From positions 2,108,001-2,172,000 of the forward strand of contig NZ_CP064187.1 in NCBI RefSeq assembly GCF_015353075.1: DNA of 64,000 bases, given 5' to 3'. The notes beneath the pieces are model-generated. The model was given only the letters and a program-made list of their open reading frames with translations. It was not told the DNA's origin and ran no database searches. A program made the translations under genes and the position numbers. Shown here piece by piece: positions 10,869-21,915 of the stretch (within the stretch, counting starts at the first letter, position 1; each line of letters opens with the position of its first letter). The stretch is from Rhizobium sp. 007. GTDB taxonomy: Bacteria > Pseudomonadota > Alphaproteobacteria > Rhizobiales > Rhizobiaceae.

Positions 10869-10890
10869 TCGGGGCCCCTTGTTTACCCGG

Positions 10891-12320
<1,430 letters not shown>

Positions 12321-12324
<4 letters not shown>

Positions 12325-13781
12325 GATTTCAGCTCCTCCAAAGCTTCGCGCACTTCGGCGTGGTCCGAGAACGGCAGCGTCACACTCCCGATGGTCTGCC
12401 CTTCTTCATGCCCCTTGCCTGCAACGATGAGTGTGTCGCCGGATTTCAGCATGCCGACGGCCTCGTAGATCGCCTCCGAACGGTCACCGATCTCGGTGGC
12501 GCATGGCGCCGCAGCCATGATCTCGGCTCGGATCGAGGCCGGCTCCTCGGAACGCGGATTGTCGTCCGTGACGATCACCACATCGGCCAGGCGGCAGGCG
12601 ATCTCACCCATGATCGGACGCTTGCCCCGGTCGCGGTCGCCGCCGCAGCCGAAGACAAGGATCACGCGCCCGGTCGTGAAGGGACGCACGGAATTCAGTA
12701 CATTTTCCAGCGCATCCGGCTTGTGGGCGTAATCGACATAAGCAAGTGCGCCATCCTTCGTATGGCCGACGAGTTCGAGACGCCCCGAGGCGCCCTGCAG
12801 CTTTTCAAGCGCGGCCATCGCGATCTTGGCTGAAACGCCGGTGGACATGGCAAGCGCCGCGGCAACCAGCCCATTGGCGACCTGAAAATCGCCGGCGAGC
12901 GGAATATCGACCTCGAAAATCTCGTCACCGCAATGAACTTCGGCGATCTGCTTGTGACGGAAGTGCTCGACCCGCTTCAGCGCCAGATAGTCCCCTTTGC
13001 GGCCGACGGTGCGGACATCGTGGCCCGCATCCTTCGCCGCTTTGATCGCCTGCTCGGACCAGGCATCGTCGGCGAAGATGACGGCAGGCGAACCCTTCGG
13101 CAGCAACGTATCGAAAAGCCGCATCTTGGCGGCCATGTAGCTTTCGACGGTCGGATGATAATCCATGTGATCGCGGCCGAGATTGGTGAAGGCGGCAGCC
13201 GAAAGCTTCACGCCATCCAGACGGCACTGATCGAGACCGTGGCTCGATGCCTCCATCGAAGCGTGCGTCACGCCCTCGTCAGCGAGATCGGCCAGCAGCT
13301 TGTGCAGCGAAACCGGATCGGGCGTCGTCAGCGAGCCGTATTCGTTGCGCATCGGCGAAACGACGCCGGTCGTGCCGATCATGGCCGCCGGATGTCCGGC
13401 ATAGGCCCAGATCTGGCGCGTGAAGGAAGCGACGGAGGTTTTGCCCGCCGTGCCGGTTACGGCAACCATCGTCCGAGGCTGCCTGCCATAGAAATGCGAT
13501 GCGGCAACGGAGAGAAAACGGCGCGGTTCCTTGACCGCCAGGACAGGAATGGGAGCCTCGACGGCTTGAGCCGACACGGCAAGGGTCGCGCCATGTTTGG
13601 CGGCATCGGCGATATAGACCGCGCCGTCCGCCTTCGAGCCGGCCACCGCAATGAACGCCATTCCGGCTTCGATCTTGCGGCTATCGGCTGAAAGCCCGGA
13701 AATCTCCAGCCCGCCTACCGGCCCTTCGAGTTGCTCCTTGATTTCCGGAAACGCGCTTCCGGCTATGTCCCGCAGTTTCAT
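12321..13781 (-). CDS. murE: UDP-MurNAc-L-Ala-D-Glu--meso-diaminopimelate ligase
   Basis: Mur ligase that adds the third stem residue; 486 residues from the ATG at 13779-13781, chosen because MKLRDIAG is the conserved rhizobial opening. An in-frame ATG 57 bases upstream, close after the ftsI stop, is possible but adds an unconserved leader. The ATP loop [13 protein letters not shown] starts near residue 108. DDNPRSEEP contains the DNPR motif that specifies meso-diaminopimelate rather than lysine, as expected for a Gram-negative. Confidence 0.96.
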
Positions 13782-13844
13782 CGAATGTCTTTTCTCTCTC
13801 ACGCCGCCCACCCCACGCGAATCGGCGCTGGTATTCATTCACAC

Positions 13845-15596
13845 TCAATAAGACACCAGCAAGGCCGATCCGTCTTGGCCAAATTGCGGTTCGATACCGA
13901 GGATGGGTGCGGCACGCCGGATGATGTTCTTGACCATTGGCGCAGCCGTGTAGGCAGCGATGTTCTGGCCCTTTTCGCCGTTATGTGGCTCGTCGCAGAA
14001 GGTCAGCACGACATATTGCGGACTATCGATCGGGAACGCCGCGATGAAAGCGTTGAAATTCAAATCATTCGCGTAGCGGCCGTTGACGACCTTGTCGGCC
14101 GTGCCCGTCTTGCCGCCAACGTTGAAGCCTGGCACGTCGGCGTTGCGTCCCGAACCTTTGAGGCCGTTCAGCTTGAACAGGTAGCGGATTTCGTCGCTGG
14201 TGCTCTTCTTGACGACGACCTCGGCCGTCTCGTCTGCCTGGTCACGGGTGCGCGGCAGGAAGGTCGGCTCGATGAGCTTGCCGCCGTTGACGAGGGCTGC
14301 GCCGGCAACGGCCGTCTGCAGCGGTGTCGTCGAGACGCCATGGCCGAAAGAGATCGTGATCGAGTTGATCTTCTTCCAGACCTTCGGCTGGCTCGGCATC
14401 TTCACTTCCGGCAGTTCCGTCCGCATCTTAGTCAGCAGCCCAAAGCGCGTCAGATAGTCCTTCTGCAGGTCCATGCCGACGATATCGATCATCTTCGCCG
14501 TGCCGATGTTCGACGAATATTCAAAGATTTCCGGCACGGTCAGCCAGCGGCGCTGACCGTGGAAATCGTTGATCGTAAAGCCGCCGATGCGGATCGGGCG
14601 GCTCGCATCGAAGCTGTCGTTAATGCTGACCTTGCCGCTGTCGAGCGCCATGGCCGTGCTGAAGGTCTTGAAGGTCGAGCCCATTTCGAACGTGCCGTTC
14701 GACATGCGGTTCAGCCAGCCTTCCTTGGCGCCCTCTTCCGGATTGTTGGGGTCGAAGTCCGGCGCTGAGGCCATGCCGAGCACTTCGCCGGTATGAATAT
14801 TAAGGACGACCGCGCCCGCGCCCTTGGCTTCGTAGTTGGTGACCGCGTTTATCACGACGTCGCGCACGATGTTCTGGACGCGCAGGTCGATCGAGAGCTT
14901 GACCGGCTCGAGCGGCTGATCGCTGGTCATTCCTACCGATGCCAGGTCGGCAAGGCCCTGGTCGTCGATGTATTTTTCCATGCCCGCGACGCCGCGGTTG
15001 TCAATGTTGACGTAACCGAGAATATGCGAGGCCGTCGGACCACCCGGGTAGAAGCGACGCTTTTCCGGACGGAAACCGATACCGGGAATGCCGAGCGCCA
15101 GAATCTGGCTCTGCTGCTTCGGGGTCAGCTGGCGGCGAAGCCACGCGAAATGCGAACTCTTGACCGAGAGCTTCTTGTAAGTGCCCTTCACGTCGAGATC
15201 GGGCAGGACAGTCGCAAGCTTCTCGATTGCCTCATCGGCATCGACGATCTTGTTCGGCTCGGCAAAAAGGGAAACCGTGCGGATGTCGGTCGCCAGCACT
15301 TCGCCGTTGCGATCGAGGATGTCGGGCCGCGACGCCATCAGGCGGTCCGGTGGCAGGATGCTGGAAACGACTTCCGGATCCTTCATCCCATATTCGACCA
15401 GGCGGCCGCCGATGACGCCGTAAAGCGCGGTGAACCCGAGGATCAGCAGGCCGACGCGGCTTTTGGCCTGACCGGACTTCTTCTTGCGCGAGCCTTCAAG
15501 CGGCAAGCTGCCCGACGGGCCACCGAAGCGGTTATAGACGCCGGAGGAGAAATGCGCCTGGCTTTTCAGGACCATGATGCGAGAGAGAAACGACAT
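13845..15596 (-). CDS. ftsI: Division-specific penicillin-binding protein (PBP3)
   Basis: Septal DD-transpeptidase, 583 residues. A Lys-rich cytoplasmic tail of about 45 residues precedes a single membrane anchor (about 48-66), then the pedestal domain and the transpeptidase domain. The active-site serine is S307 in the STFK tetrad (307-310), with SSN at 361-363 and KTG at 496-498, so all three penicillin-binding motifs are intact. It follows ftsL with a 2-base gap and is expected to pair with FtsW. Confidence 0.97.
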   Translation of the reverse strand: MSFLSRIMVLKSQAHFSSGVYNRFGGPSGSLPLEGSRKKKSGQAKSRVGLLILGFTALYGVIGGRLVEYGMKDPEVVSSILPPDRLMASRPDILDRNGEVLATDIRTVSLFAEPNKIVDADEAIEKLATVLPDLDVKGTYKKLSVKSSHFAWLRRQLTPKQQSQILALGIPGIGFRPEKRRFYPGGPTASHILGYVNIDNRGVAGMEKYIDDQGLADLASVGMTSDQPLEPVKLSIDLRVQNIVRDVVINAVTNYEAKGAGAVVLNIHTGEVLGMASAPDFDPNNPEEGAKEGWLNRMSNGTFEMGSTFKTFSTAMALDSGKVSINDSFDASRPIRIGGFTINDFHGQRRWLTVPEIFEYSSNIGTAKMIDIVGMDLQKDYLTRFGLLTKMRTELPEVKMPSQPKVWKKINSITISFGHGVSTTPLQTAVAGAALVNGGKLIEPTFLPRTRDQADETAEVVVKKSTSDEIRYLFKLNGLKGSGRNADVPGFNVGGKTGTADKVVNGRYANDLNFNAFIAAFPIDSPQYVVLTFCDEPHNGEKGQNIAAYTAAPMVKNIIRRAAPILGIEPQFGQDGSALLVSY

Positions 15597-15598
15597 GG

Positions 15599-16039
15599 CT
15601 ACTCCACAGATCCCGTTGACATCAGATCCTCTTCTTCCGCCCGCGGTGCCGGAGTGGGAACCGGCTGCGCCTTGGCAGCAACGGCCGTACCTGCGCGTGC
15701 ACCAGGCTTCTGGCCGTTCTTCGCCTCCGTGATTTCCGGAACCGGAACCTGCGATTTCAACATCGGCAATTCGCGCATATGGACGAGCGCGGTGGAGTCC
15801 GTCGGCTGCAACTTCAGTTCGCCATTATAGGTGTTCACCAGCCGCTCCAGCCGGTTCGGCTGCGATTGCAGCGCCCAGTCGGCCTTGAGCAGATCGATCG
15901 TATCCTTTTCGAGCTTGATCTCGGCTTCGAGGCGATGAACCTCTTCGAGCTTCAATTCTGCGCGGTGCTTGATTGTATAGGTCACGGTGGCCGCTGCCGT
16001 CATGACGCCGATGAGCACAAAGTCGAACGTTCTCAGCAT
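15599..16039 (-). CDS. ftsL: Cell division protein FtsL
   Basis: Small bitopic divisome protein, 146 residues from the ATG at 16037-16039. That start sits 1 base after the rsmH stop with GGGGG as ribosome site. One membrane helix (about residues 5-22, FDFVLIGVMTAAATVTY) is followed by a heptad-like coiled coil up to about 60 (ELKLEEVHRLEAEIKLEKD). The Pro/Ala-rich tail beyond residue 90 is longer than in E. coli FtsL and is a feature of this group. FtsL has low conservation; the call rests on topology and its place between rsmH and ftsI. Confidence 0.9.
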   Translation of the reverse strand: MLRTFDFVLIGVMTAAATVTYTIKHRAELKLEEVHRLEAEIKLEKDTIDLLKADWALQSQPNRLERLVNTYNGELKLQPTDSTALVHMRELPMLKSQVPVPEITEAKNGQKPGARAGTAVAAKAQPVPTPAPRAEEEDLMSTGSVE

Positions 16040-16040
16040 A

Positions 16041-17066
16041 TCAACCCCCAAGCTTTCCGAGGCTGGCAAGACTGGGCAATCCGAAGATCGACATATCCCC
16101 AGCTTCGGCCGGCGCATTGGTACGCGTGCCGGCCCGCAGCTTGGCCGAACGCGCCCGCGGATTGGCCTCGGCTTCAGCCTTACCTGCAGCAATCATGGAT
16201 TTACCGATTGGTTCGAAGGTCGCCGCGCGCTCATGGGCGATCGGCAGATGGCGCGAGCCTGAAGCTTTGCCCGCGCGGTCGGAGAAGAATTTCTTGACGA
16301 TCCGGTCTTCCAGCGAATGGAAGGTGACGACCACGAGACGGCCGCCGGGCTTCAAGACGCGCTCGGCGGCAAAGAGCGCCTGCCCGAGCTCGCCAAGCTC
16401 GTCATTGACGAAGATGCGAAGCGCCTGGAAAACGCGGGTCGCCGGATGAATCTTGTCCTTCATCTTGCGCGGCGTCACCACCTCGATGAGCCCGGCGAGA
16501 TCGCGCGTCGTTTCGAACGGCTTTTCGGCCCGGCGCTTCTCGATGGCATGTGCGATACGCGGCGCCTGATCTTCTTCACCGAGGAAATGGAAGATGCGGA
16601 TGAGTTCGGCGACCTTTGCGCGATTGACGACGTCGGCGGCAGAAACGCCGGAAGCAGACATGCGCATGTCGAGCGGGCCGCTCTTCTGGAAGGAGAAACC
16701 GCGCTCGGCCTCATCGATCTGCATCGAGGAAACACCGATGTCGAGCACGACGCCGTCGAGTCCACTCTCAGGCGCATGATCGGCCAGGCTGGAAAACTGC
16801 GAATGCGTGAGCTTCAGGCGGCCGCCATAGGCTGCAACCATGTCCTGGCCGGCCGCAATTGCCGTAGGATCCCGATCCAGCGCGATCACATCGGCGCCGG
16901 CATCGAGAATGGCCGATGTGTAGCCGCCGGCACCAAAGGTTCCATCGAGAATGATTTTGCCGGAAGCCGGCTGAAGTGCTGAAAGCACTTCAGCAAGAAG
17001 AACCGGAATGTGGCGAACCGGTCCGCCACCGGCATCAGTTGAACCTCCGCCAGGATTCGCCGCCAT
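16041..17066 (-). CDS. rsmH: 16S rRNA (cytosine1402-N4)-methyltransferase
   Basis: SAM-dependent enzyme that methylates C1402 in the ribosomal P site; 341 residues from the ATG at 17064-17066, which has a GAGGG ribosome site. The open frame extends further upstream only as an overlap with mraZ. The opening [13 protein letters not shown], the SAM loop [24 protein letters not shown], the block DLRMSASG (as LDMRMSASG), [15 protein letters not shown] and [13 protein letters not shown] are RsmH signatures. It follows mraZ with a short gap. Confidence 0.96.
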   Translation of the reverse strand: MAANPGGGSTDAGGGPVRHIPVLLAEVLSALQPASGKIILDGTFGAGGYTSAILDAGADVIALDRDPTAIAAGQDMVAAYGGRLKLTHSQFSSLADHAPESGLDGVVLDIGVSSMQIDEAERGFSFQKSGPLDMRMSASGVSAADVVNRAKVAELIRIFHFLGEEDQAPRIAHAIEKRRAEKPFETTRDLAGLIEVVTPRKMKDKIHPATRVFQALRIFVNDELGELGQALFAAERVLKPGGRLVVVTFHSLEDRIVKKFFSDRAGKASGSRHLPIAHERAATFEPIGKSMIAAGKAEAEANPRARSAKLRAGTRTNAPAEAGDMSIFGLPSLASLGKLGG

Positions 17067-17080
17067 TCCGTACCCTCGTT

Positions 17081-17521
17081 CTATCCGGAGCGCCTGCCCG
17101 CCAGCCTGCGCTCCCCTCGTGCCTGTATCTGCGCCGCCTGGAATGCCTGCGGCTGCCACAGCTGAAAATGGTCCGCCCGACCGACGAAGGCCACCTCGTC
17201 CGAGATGCCGGTAAAGTCGCGGATGAAGTCCGTGACCATCAGCCGCCCCTCGGCGTCGAGCTTCATGAAGACCCCGCCCCCATGGATAAGAAGCGACATC
17301 TCGTTCGCATCCGGCGAAAACGGATCCTCCGCAGCGATCTGCCGCTCGAACCTTTCGAGAAGATCCGGGCCGCCGACGCTGATCGCCGGAAACACAAAGT
17401 CCTGAAAGCAATAGAGCTCCTGGACTTTGCGCTGCGCCAGAACGGAGCGAAAGGCCGCGGGCACGGAAACCCTGCCCTTGGAATCGATCCGGTTGGTCGC
17501 ATTCGAAAGGAAGCGGCTCAT
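17081..17521 (-). CDS. mraZ: Transcriptional regulator MraZ
   Basis: DNA-binding AbrB/SpoVT-fold protein that represses the dcw operon in E. coli; 146 residues. Two MraZ repeats are visible: [15 protein letters not shown] near residue 15 and [18 protein letters not shown] near 85. The start at 17519-17521 gives the conserved opening [13 protein letters not shown]; an ATG 12 bases upstream is also open and lies directly after GGGAACGG, so it cannot be excluded. First gene of the dcw transcript, with a ~170-base leader and a matching operator at 17698-17731. Confidence 0.95.
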   Translation of the reverse strand: MSRFLSNATNRIDSKGRVSVPAAFRSVLAQRKVQELYCFQDFVFPAISVGGPDLLERFERQIAAEDPFSPDANEMSLLIHGGGVFMKLDAEGRLMVTDFIRDFTGISDEVAFVGRADHFQLWQPQAFQAAQIQARGERRLAGRRSG

Positions 17522-17697
17522 GACACGAAACATCCGTTCCCGAAAGAGCCCGAGCAGAATTCAGATGCCCGGAACCCTCAAATTCAGACACAGCTTCACC
17601 AGCCGGATGAACGAAAATCCATCCGGCGCCTCCGGAAAGGAAGACGCCTTGGCTTTGCGATTGACGGGCGTTTGATTGCCCTCGTGCAGTGCATTTA

Positions 17698-17731
17698 TGG
17701 GATACCATGGGACCATATGGGCGTCAATGGG
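17698..17731 (-). promoter_or_regulatory. dcw promoter with four-repeat MraZ operator
   Basis: On the plus strand TGGG occurs at 17698, 17708, 17718 and 17728, a perfect 10-bp period. MraZ is known to bind TGGGN direct repeats with 5-base spacers (period 10). On the minus strand the same stretch contains a TTGACG -35 (17722-17727) and, 17 bases on, a TATCCC -10-like hexamer (17699-17704). Repressor repeats and promoter therefore coincide. The mraZ start codon is about 175 bases downstream. Confidence 0.75.
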
Positions 17732-17942
17732 AAACGCCCGTCTCGCGATGAGCGCAGTATCGAAAATTTATAAGCTGTTAAGTTTAACAAAGGGTTAGGA
17801 TCGACATTTCCGCTCGTCCCAGAAAGCATCGATGAGAAAAAGACATCCGCACGACGGCACATGCGCGATCATGCGCAAAAATCGCGAACAATCAGAGGAT
17901 TACGGATCGGCGCCCCGAAATCCGACGCCACAGAAGTTAATC
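17732..17942. other. Intergenic region between rnpB and the dcw promoter
   Basis: No coding sequence is supported. It holds GTTAAGTTTAAC near 17776, an A/T-rich palindrome-like stretch upstream of the dcw promoter, and the region just past the rnpB 3' end. A weak stem (CGGAT / ATCCG, about 17903-17924) follows rnpB but has no T run. Confidence 0.4.
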
Positions 17943-18348
17943 GCCAGTTGGCCTGTAAGCCGGGTTCTGTATGGCTCCGGCCGAAGCCGGAACGTGGCAG
18001 CCATTCCTCTGGGACAGCGTTTGCACGCTGCCTCACGCAACCCACCCGGATGACTGACCCGGAAACCGGCCGGCGGGCTTTCGCCCGCCACGTCATCCCT
18101 ATTCGGTCTTGCTCCCGGTGGGGTTTACCGTGCCGTCGCCGTTGCCGGAGACGCGGTGGGCTCTTACCCCACCCTTTCACCCTTACCTGCGCAAGCGCAG
18201 GCGGTTTGCTTTCTGTGGCACTTTCCCTGAGGTCGCCCTCGCCGGACGTTATCCGGCACCGTATTTCCGTGGAGCCCGGACTTTCCTCACCTTACCGCCT
18301 TTCGACATTGGTAAAGCGCGGCTGCCCGGCCAACTGGCAGGGCTCAAA
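17943..18348 (-). ncRNA. rnpB: RNase P RNA, class A
   Basis: Catalytic RNA that matures tRNA 5' ends. On the minus strand the 5' part has GAGCCCTGCCAGTTGGCC, then GGTGAGGAAAGTCCGGGCTC (the P4 5' strand and CR-I region). The 3' end has CAGAACCCGGCTTACAGGCC (P4 3' strand) and CAACTGG, which pairs with the 5' CCAGTTGG to close P1. About 406 bases, normal for an alphaproteobacterial class A RNA. Ends are estimated from the P1 pairing. Its promoter must lie in the short gap before, or inside the end of, the upstream oxidoreductase gene. Confidence 0.95.
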
Positions 18349-18393
18349 TAGCCGAGAGTGCCGCCAATTGCCACTGGAAATATACGGATGACA

Positions 18394-19569
18394 TTACCGG
18401 AAAGAAGGTTTGAAATCGGTAGCGTAGCCCTGATCCCCGATTTCACCCTTAAACAACAGCTCAGCCCCAAGACGGCCAATCTCGTCGGAACTCTTCGCCG
18501 AAGTGCCGGAGCAGCCGGTCAGCACCGCAAACAGTGGAGACGAAGCATAGCCGATCATCGGATAACGGCTCTTCGTATGCGAGACGGCGCAGGCCGCCGT
18601 CGAAACGGAAAGCGGCCGCAGATCCGGAACAAGACGGCGGACAATCGCCATGAGATGGTCGCGCACCGCCGGCCGGCCGTCGGTCCGGAACCAGGCACGC
18701 AAATCCTTCTCGGTCTTAAGTAGGTAGTCATCGGGATCGCCGCCGATCTTCAGATAGAATTTCAAGTCAGGATAGCGGATCGGAGGCAGCAGATAGATGT
18801 CGGTCTCCGGCGCCTCGACGATCAAGGACGGCATGGCGGCAAACTCTGCGGCCTGCGCCTCGTTCACCTCGAACAGTGCGACCGTGCGCCCATGAACCGA
18901 CATATCAACCGATTGCGGCAACAGATTCTCGCCAATGGAAAAACCGCCTGCCGCAAGCAGCACTTTTTCCGCCGAGTAGACCTTGCCGCCCGAGGTCTCG
19001 ACAACAGCAACCCCGCCCGCCTCGCGGATCGCCGTCACAGCGTCGCGAACGACTGTTGCACCCGCCTTTTCCGCAATGATCGACTGCGCCTTCACCAGTT
19101 TGCGCGGACTGATATGGCCGGCGCCCTTTACCTGGAATACGCTCTCGCAGCCGTCCGGCAGGGCAAAGAATGGAAACGCTGCTTTGAGGCTCGCCTCGTC
19201 GAGCAGCTTCGTTTCGACACCAAGCGATGCAGCGGCTTTGGTCGTGTTGACGATATAGTCGCTCTGGGCCGGCGCCACGAAGGCGCAACCCGCTTCGGTG
19301 TAGAATGTGATGCCGCTCTCTGCTTCGATCTCAGCATATCGGGCGATGGAACGATTGGCGAGCAGCGCCCAGTCGCGATCCGGATCGACGGTCCGGGTGA
19401 TGCGGCCCTCGTCGTAATGGCTGGCGAAAACACCCTGATGCGCCTTGCGATTTTCCGGTTCGTCTGGACCGATCACGGCAACGCCGTCCGTCTGTCTCGC
19501 CAGATGCTTCGCCGCCGCCGCGCCCATCATGCCGCGGCCGACGACGATATATTTGAAATCAGCCGCCAT
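18394..19569 (-). CDS. FAD-dependent oxidoreductase of the DAO/sarcosine oxidase family
   Basis: 391 residues. The N-terminal dinucleotide motif YIVVGRGMMGAAAAKHLA (about residues 7-24) binds FAD. The fold order, a mid-protein substrate region with YPDLKFYLKIGG, and a C-terminal block with PMIGYASSPLFAVLTGCSGTSAKSSDEIG match monomeric sarcosine/N-methyl-amino-acid oxidases. G-R-G replaces the common G-A-G of the first glycine pair. The substrate is not readable; N-methyl or D-amino acids are typical for the family. The neighbours give no pathway. It ends 45 bases before the rnpB 5' end. Confidence 0.82.
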   Translation of the reverse strand: MAADFKYIVVGRGMMGAAAAKHLARQTDGVAVIGPDEPENRKAHQGVFASHYDEGRITRTVDPDRDWALLANRSIARYAEIEAESGITFYTEAGCAFVAPAQSDYIVNTTKAAASLGVETKLLDEASLKAAFPFFALPDGCESVFQVKGAGHISPRKLVKAQSIIAEKAGATVVRDAVTAIREAGGVAVVETSGGKVYSAEKVLLAAGGFSIGENLLPQSVDMSVHGRTVALFEVNEAQAAEFAAMPSLIVEAPETDIYLLPPIRYPDLKFYLKIGGDPDDYLLKTEKDLRAWFRTDGRPAVRDHLMAIVRRLVPDLRPLSVSTAACAVSHTKSRYPMIGYASSPLFAVLTGCSGTSAKSSDEIGRLGAELLFKGEIGDQGYATDFKPSFR

Positions 19570-19623
19570 ATCTCACCTCGCTATGAGGTCCAGATAGCAC
19601 GGCGGCCGACGCGATTCATATTC

Positions 19624-20187
19624 TTAAATCGAGGTTTGCGCCGCGCTTGACATAAGAGTCAGCACTTTGCCGCAATAGGCCTTTGAGATCGGGTTCATCT
19701 TCCGTGCGCCGTGGCCGGCATTGTATTTGAGGATGGTGTTGCAGGTCTGCCCGCCGCCGAGCTCGTGGGCAGCCGCTAGATATTTCATCCCATATTTGAT
19801 GTTCGTTTCCGGATCGAAGAGGCCCTTCTTCGTTCCCGAATAACCCATCATGCGCGCCGTTGCCGGCTTGATCTGCATGAGGCCGATCTCGCCTGCGCTG
19901 CCGCGTGCCTTCGGGTTGAAATTGCTCTCGACACGGACGACGGCGTGGGCAAGCTCGACAGGCACGTCATATTGCTCGGCGTATTTGGCAATTAGAACGG
20001 AATACTTATTGGCCGTGAAATCGGGCATTGCATAACCGCTTTGGCGGTCGACGGTCTTGAAAAGGACCGTCTGGGTTTTCTCGTTGCCGTCATTGTTTTT
20101 ATTACCTGCATCGCCAGCAACAGCGCAGCCGTACCCTGCCAGCAGCAGACTTGCGCATGCCGCTGCACCAATAATCAAATGTCTCAT
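19624..20187 (-). CDS. Secreted SLT-type lytic transglycosylase (short)
   Basis: 187 residues. A signal peptide covers about residues 1-24 (MRHLIIGAAACASLLLAG); a cysteine follows but the lipobox is poor, so a periplasmic protein is more likely than a lipoprotein. The SLT/lysozyme-like domain runs from about 65 to 170, with catalytic glutamate E87 in RVESNFNP, then GEIGLMQIKPATARMMG and NIKYGMKYLAAA. It cleaves MurNAc-GlcNAc bonds to form 1,6-anhydro ends. The protein is smaller than classical MltC/E and resembles rhizobial SLT proteins near secretion or division loci. It is a single gene. Confidence 0.88.
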   Translation of the reverse strand: MRHLIIGAAACASLLLAGYGCAVAGDAGNKNNDGNEKTQTVLFKTVDRQSGYAMPDFTANKYSVLIAKYAEQYDVPVELAHAVVRVESNFNPKARGSAGEIGLMQIKPATARMMGYSGTKKGLFDPETNIKYGMKYLAAAHELGGGQTCNTILKYNAGHGARKMNPISKAYCGKVLTLMSSAAQTSI

Positions 20188-20449
20188 GTAGTCTAGTTAC
20201 TCCGACCCAAAGAATTACTGGACTGCGCGCCTCGCCGTCTTCCGGTTCCACGTGCCAAGGACTGGCAACGTTCCGCAGCAATTCTTATCGTTTCATTTTG
20301 ACTCCCGCAGCTACACACAAAAACAGCCGCGAGCGCCGTTCAGCGACCGGGGTTAGACCATCGCAATGAGGAGATAATAGGGAAATGATGTGGCAGTGCA
20401 GCATTCAAGGTCGTTTGCGCAAAAACGTTGCTTGAGCGTCACACAGACG

Positions 20450-21211
20450 TCATGAATAACGCGGCAGCGCAGAGAGCAGCCGGTGCAGCGTGTCGATCGT
20501 CGAAAAGTCGGCAATGCCGTCGACGCGCTCCTGGCGGAAATGACGCTGGAAGGCCTCCACGTCGCCCGCCGTTCTCTCGGAGAATTCACCTGTGATTTCC
20601 GTGGCATAACCGTAAAGCGAGAGCATCGACTGCAGGGCTTCGACCGGTTGGCCGCAGTCGCCCCGCTGGAAGAAGCGCCCGCCGGTGATCGGCGCTGGTT
20701 CGACCCAGTGTCCTACCCCTGCGTGATGCAGTTCCGCCCACGGAAATTTCTCGCCCGGATCGACCTTGCGAATGGGTGCAACGTCCGAGTGCGCAAGCAC
20801 CCTTTCCGGTGCGATCGACCAACGTTTGCCGCAATCACGACACAATTCAATCACCGCCGCAATCTGCTCTTTAGGGAAGTCCGGCAGGCCGCCCGGATGC
20901 CCGGCATTGGCGATTTCGATGCCGATGGATCGGGAATTGATATCCCCCTCGCCGTGCCAGCTGCCCTTGCCGGCATGCCACGCCCGACGCGCCTCCGCAA
21001 CGAGCTGAACGACGTCGCCGTTCTCGTGGACGAAATAGTGGCAGGAGACCTGGCTCTCCTCGCGACAGAGCCAATCGAGCGCCGAGCCCGGCGTCGGCAT
21101 GCCCGTGTAATGAAGGATGATCATATCCGGTTTGCGCCCGTCCGCACGCTCGCCATGGTTCGGCGACGGCTGCACGCAAGCCTTGCGATAGTCGGCCTCG
21201 AACGAGGTCAT
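20450..21211 (-). CDS. N-acetylmuramoyl-L-alanine amidase (AmpD/AmiD type) with peptidoglycan-binding domain
   Basis: 253 residues, Amidase_2 domain about 25-165 and a C-terminal PG_binding_1 domain about 180-250. Zinc ligands are the histidine in IILHYTGMP, the histidine in LAHSDVAP and the aspartate in KVDPGEKFPW. No signal peptide is visible, so it may act on anhydro-muropeptides in the cytoplasm like AmpD, although the wall-binding domain is more usual in AmiD-type exported enzymes. It overlaps the upstream TerB-DnaJ gene by 4 bases (21208-21211), so the two are co-translated. Confidence 0.9.
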   Translation of the reverse strand: MTSFEADYRKACVQPSPNHGERADGRKPDMIILHYTGMPTPGSALDWLCREESQVSCHYFVHENGDVVQLVAEARRAWHAGKGSWHGEGDINSRSIGIEIANAGHPGGLPDFPKEQIAAVIELCRDCGKRWSIAPERVLAHSDVAPIRKVDPGEKFPWAELHHAGVGHWVEPAPITGGRFFQRGDCGQPVEALQSMLSLYGYATEITGEFSERTAGDVEAFQRHFRQERVDGIADFSTIDTLHRLLSALPRYS

Positions 21212-21915
21212 GCGGCGCGGCGTTCCTTCTCGATCGTCGCATAGGCATCGTTGAGGGCAGCCATGCGCTCGTTGGCGATCGCGTGGAACTCCCTGGGCAC
21301 GCCGCGCGAAATCAGCCGGTCGGGATGGTTCTCGCTGACAAGGCCGTGATAGCGGCGGCGGATCGTCGGGAAATCGTCGGAAGGCGAAACGCCGAGGACC
21401 TTGTAAGGGTCCCGGCCGATCGAAACATGGCGCGCCGCGATCTGCTCGAAACGTTCTTCGCTCATCTCGAAGATCTGGCCGATATGACGGAGGAAATTCA
21501 TCTCCTTCTCATGGACCGCGCCGTCCGCCTTGGCGATGTGGAAGAGGCCGTCGAGCACGTCTTCCAGAACAGCGCAATTGGAGGCGCAGCTGACGCACAG
21601 TGAAGAAAGCTTCGCAGCATAGGCCTCGTAACCCGCGACATCCTGGCGCGCGAGATTGTAGAGGCGGGCAACGTTCTTCGCCTGGTCCTGCGGAAAGAAG
21701 AAAATGTCGCGGAAAGCCCGGACTTCCTTCTCGCTGACGATCCCGTCGGCCTTCGCCATCTTGGCGGAAAGCGCGATGATGGCAACGGAGAACGCGACCT
21801 TGCGACGGGTCTCGGGATCACCCTCGAAAACCGTGCGGATCGCCTCGACGATCGCCGAGAGCAGGTTACCCGCAGCGTTGCCAACAGCATTCAACAGTTT
21901 TTCCCAGAAGGACAT
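21208..21915 (-). CDS. TerB-DnaJ domain protein (DjlA-like)
   Basis: 235 residues from the ATG at 21913-21915; a slightly earlier codon is possible. A hydrophobic/amphipathic N-terminus (MSFWEKLLNAVGNAAG) precedes a TerB-like helical domain (about 40-150) with the acidic motif AKADGIVSEKE and its repeat AKADGAVHEKE. A J domain fills 165-235 (DPYKVLGVSPSDD, HPD in ENHPDRL), so it can stimulate an Hsp70. The architecture is that of DjlA without a clear membrane anchor. Coupling to the amidase suggests a stress or envelope role; this is inference. Confidence 0.87.
   Translation of the reverse strand: MSFWEKLLNAVGNAAGNLLSAIVEAIRTVFEGDPETRRKVAFSVAIIALSAKMAKADGIVSEKEVRAFRDIFFFPQDQAKNVARLYNLARQDVAGYEAYAAKLSSLCVSCASNCAVLEDVLDGLFHIAKADGAVHEKEMNFLRHIGQIFEMSEERFEQIAARHVSIGRDPYKVLGVSPSDDFPTIRRRYHGLVSENHPDRLISRGVPREFHAIANERMAALNDAYATIEKERRAA

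Noticed and set aside
16041..17708. Longer rsmH frame running back through mraZ
   Set aside because: The extra N-terminus lies over mraZ in another frame; the conserved start and ribosome site are at 17066.
20188..20449. Possible small gene between the SLT transglycosylase and amidase
   Set aside because: Short frames lack a ribosome site and codon bias.
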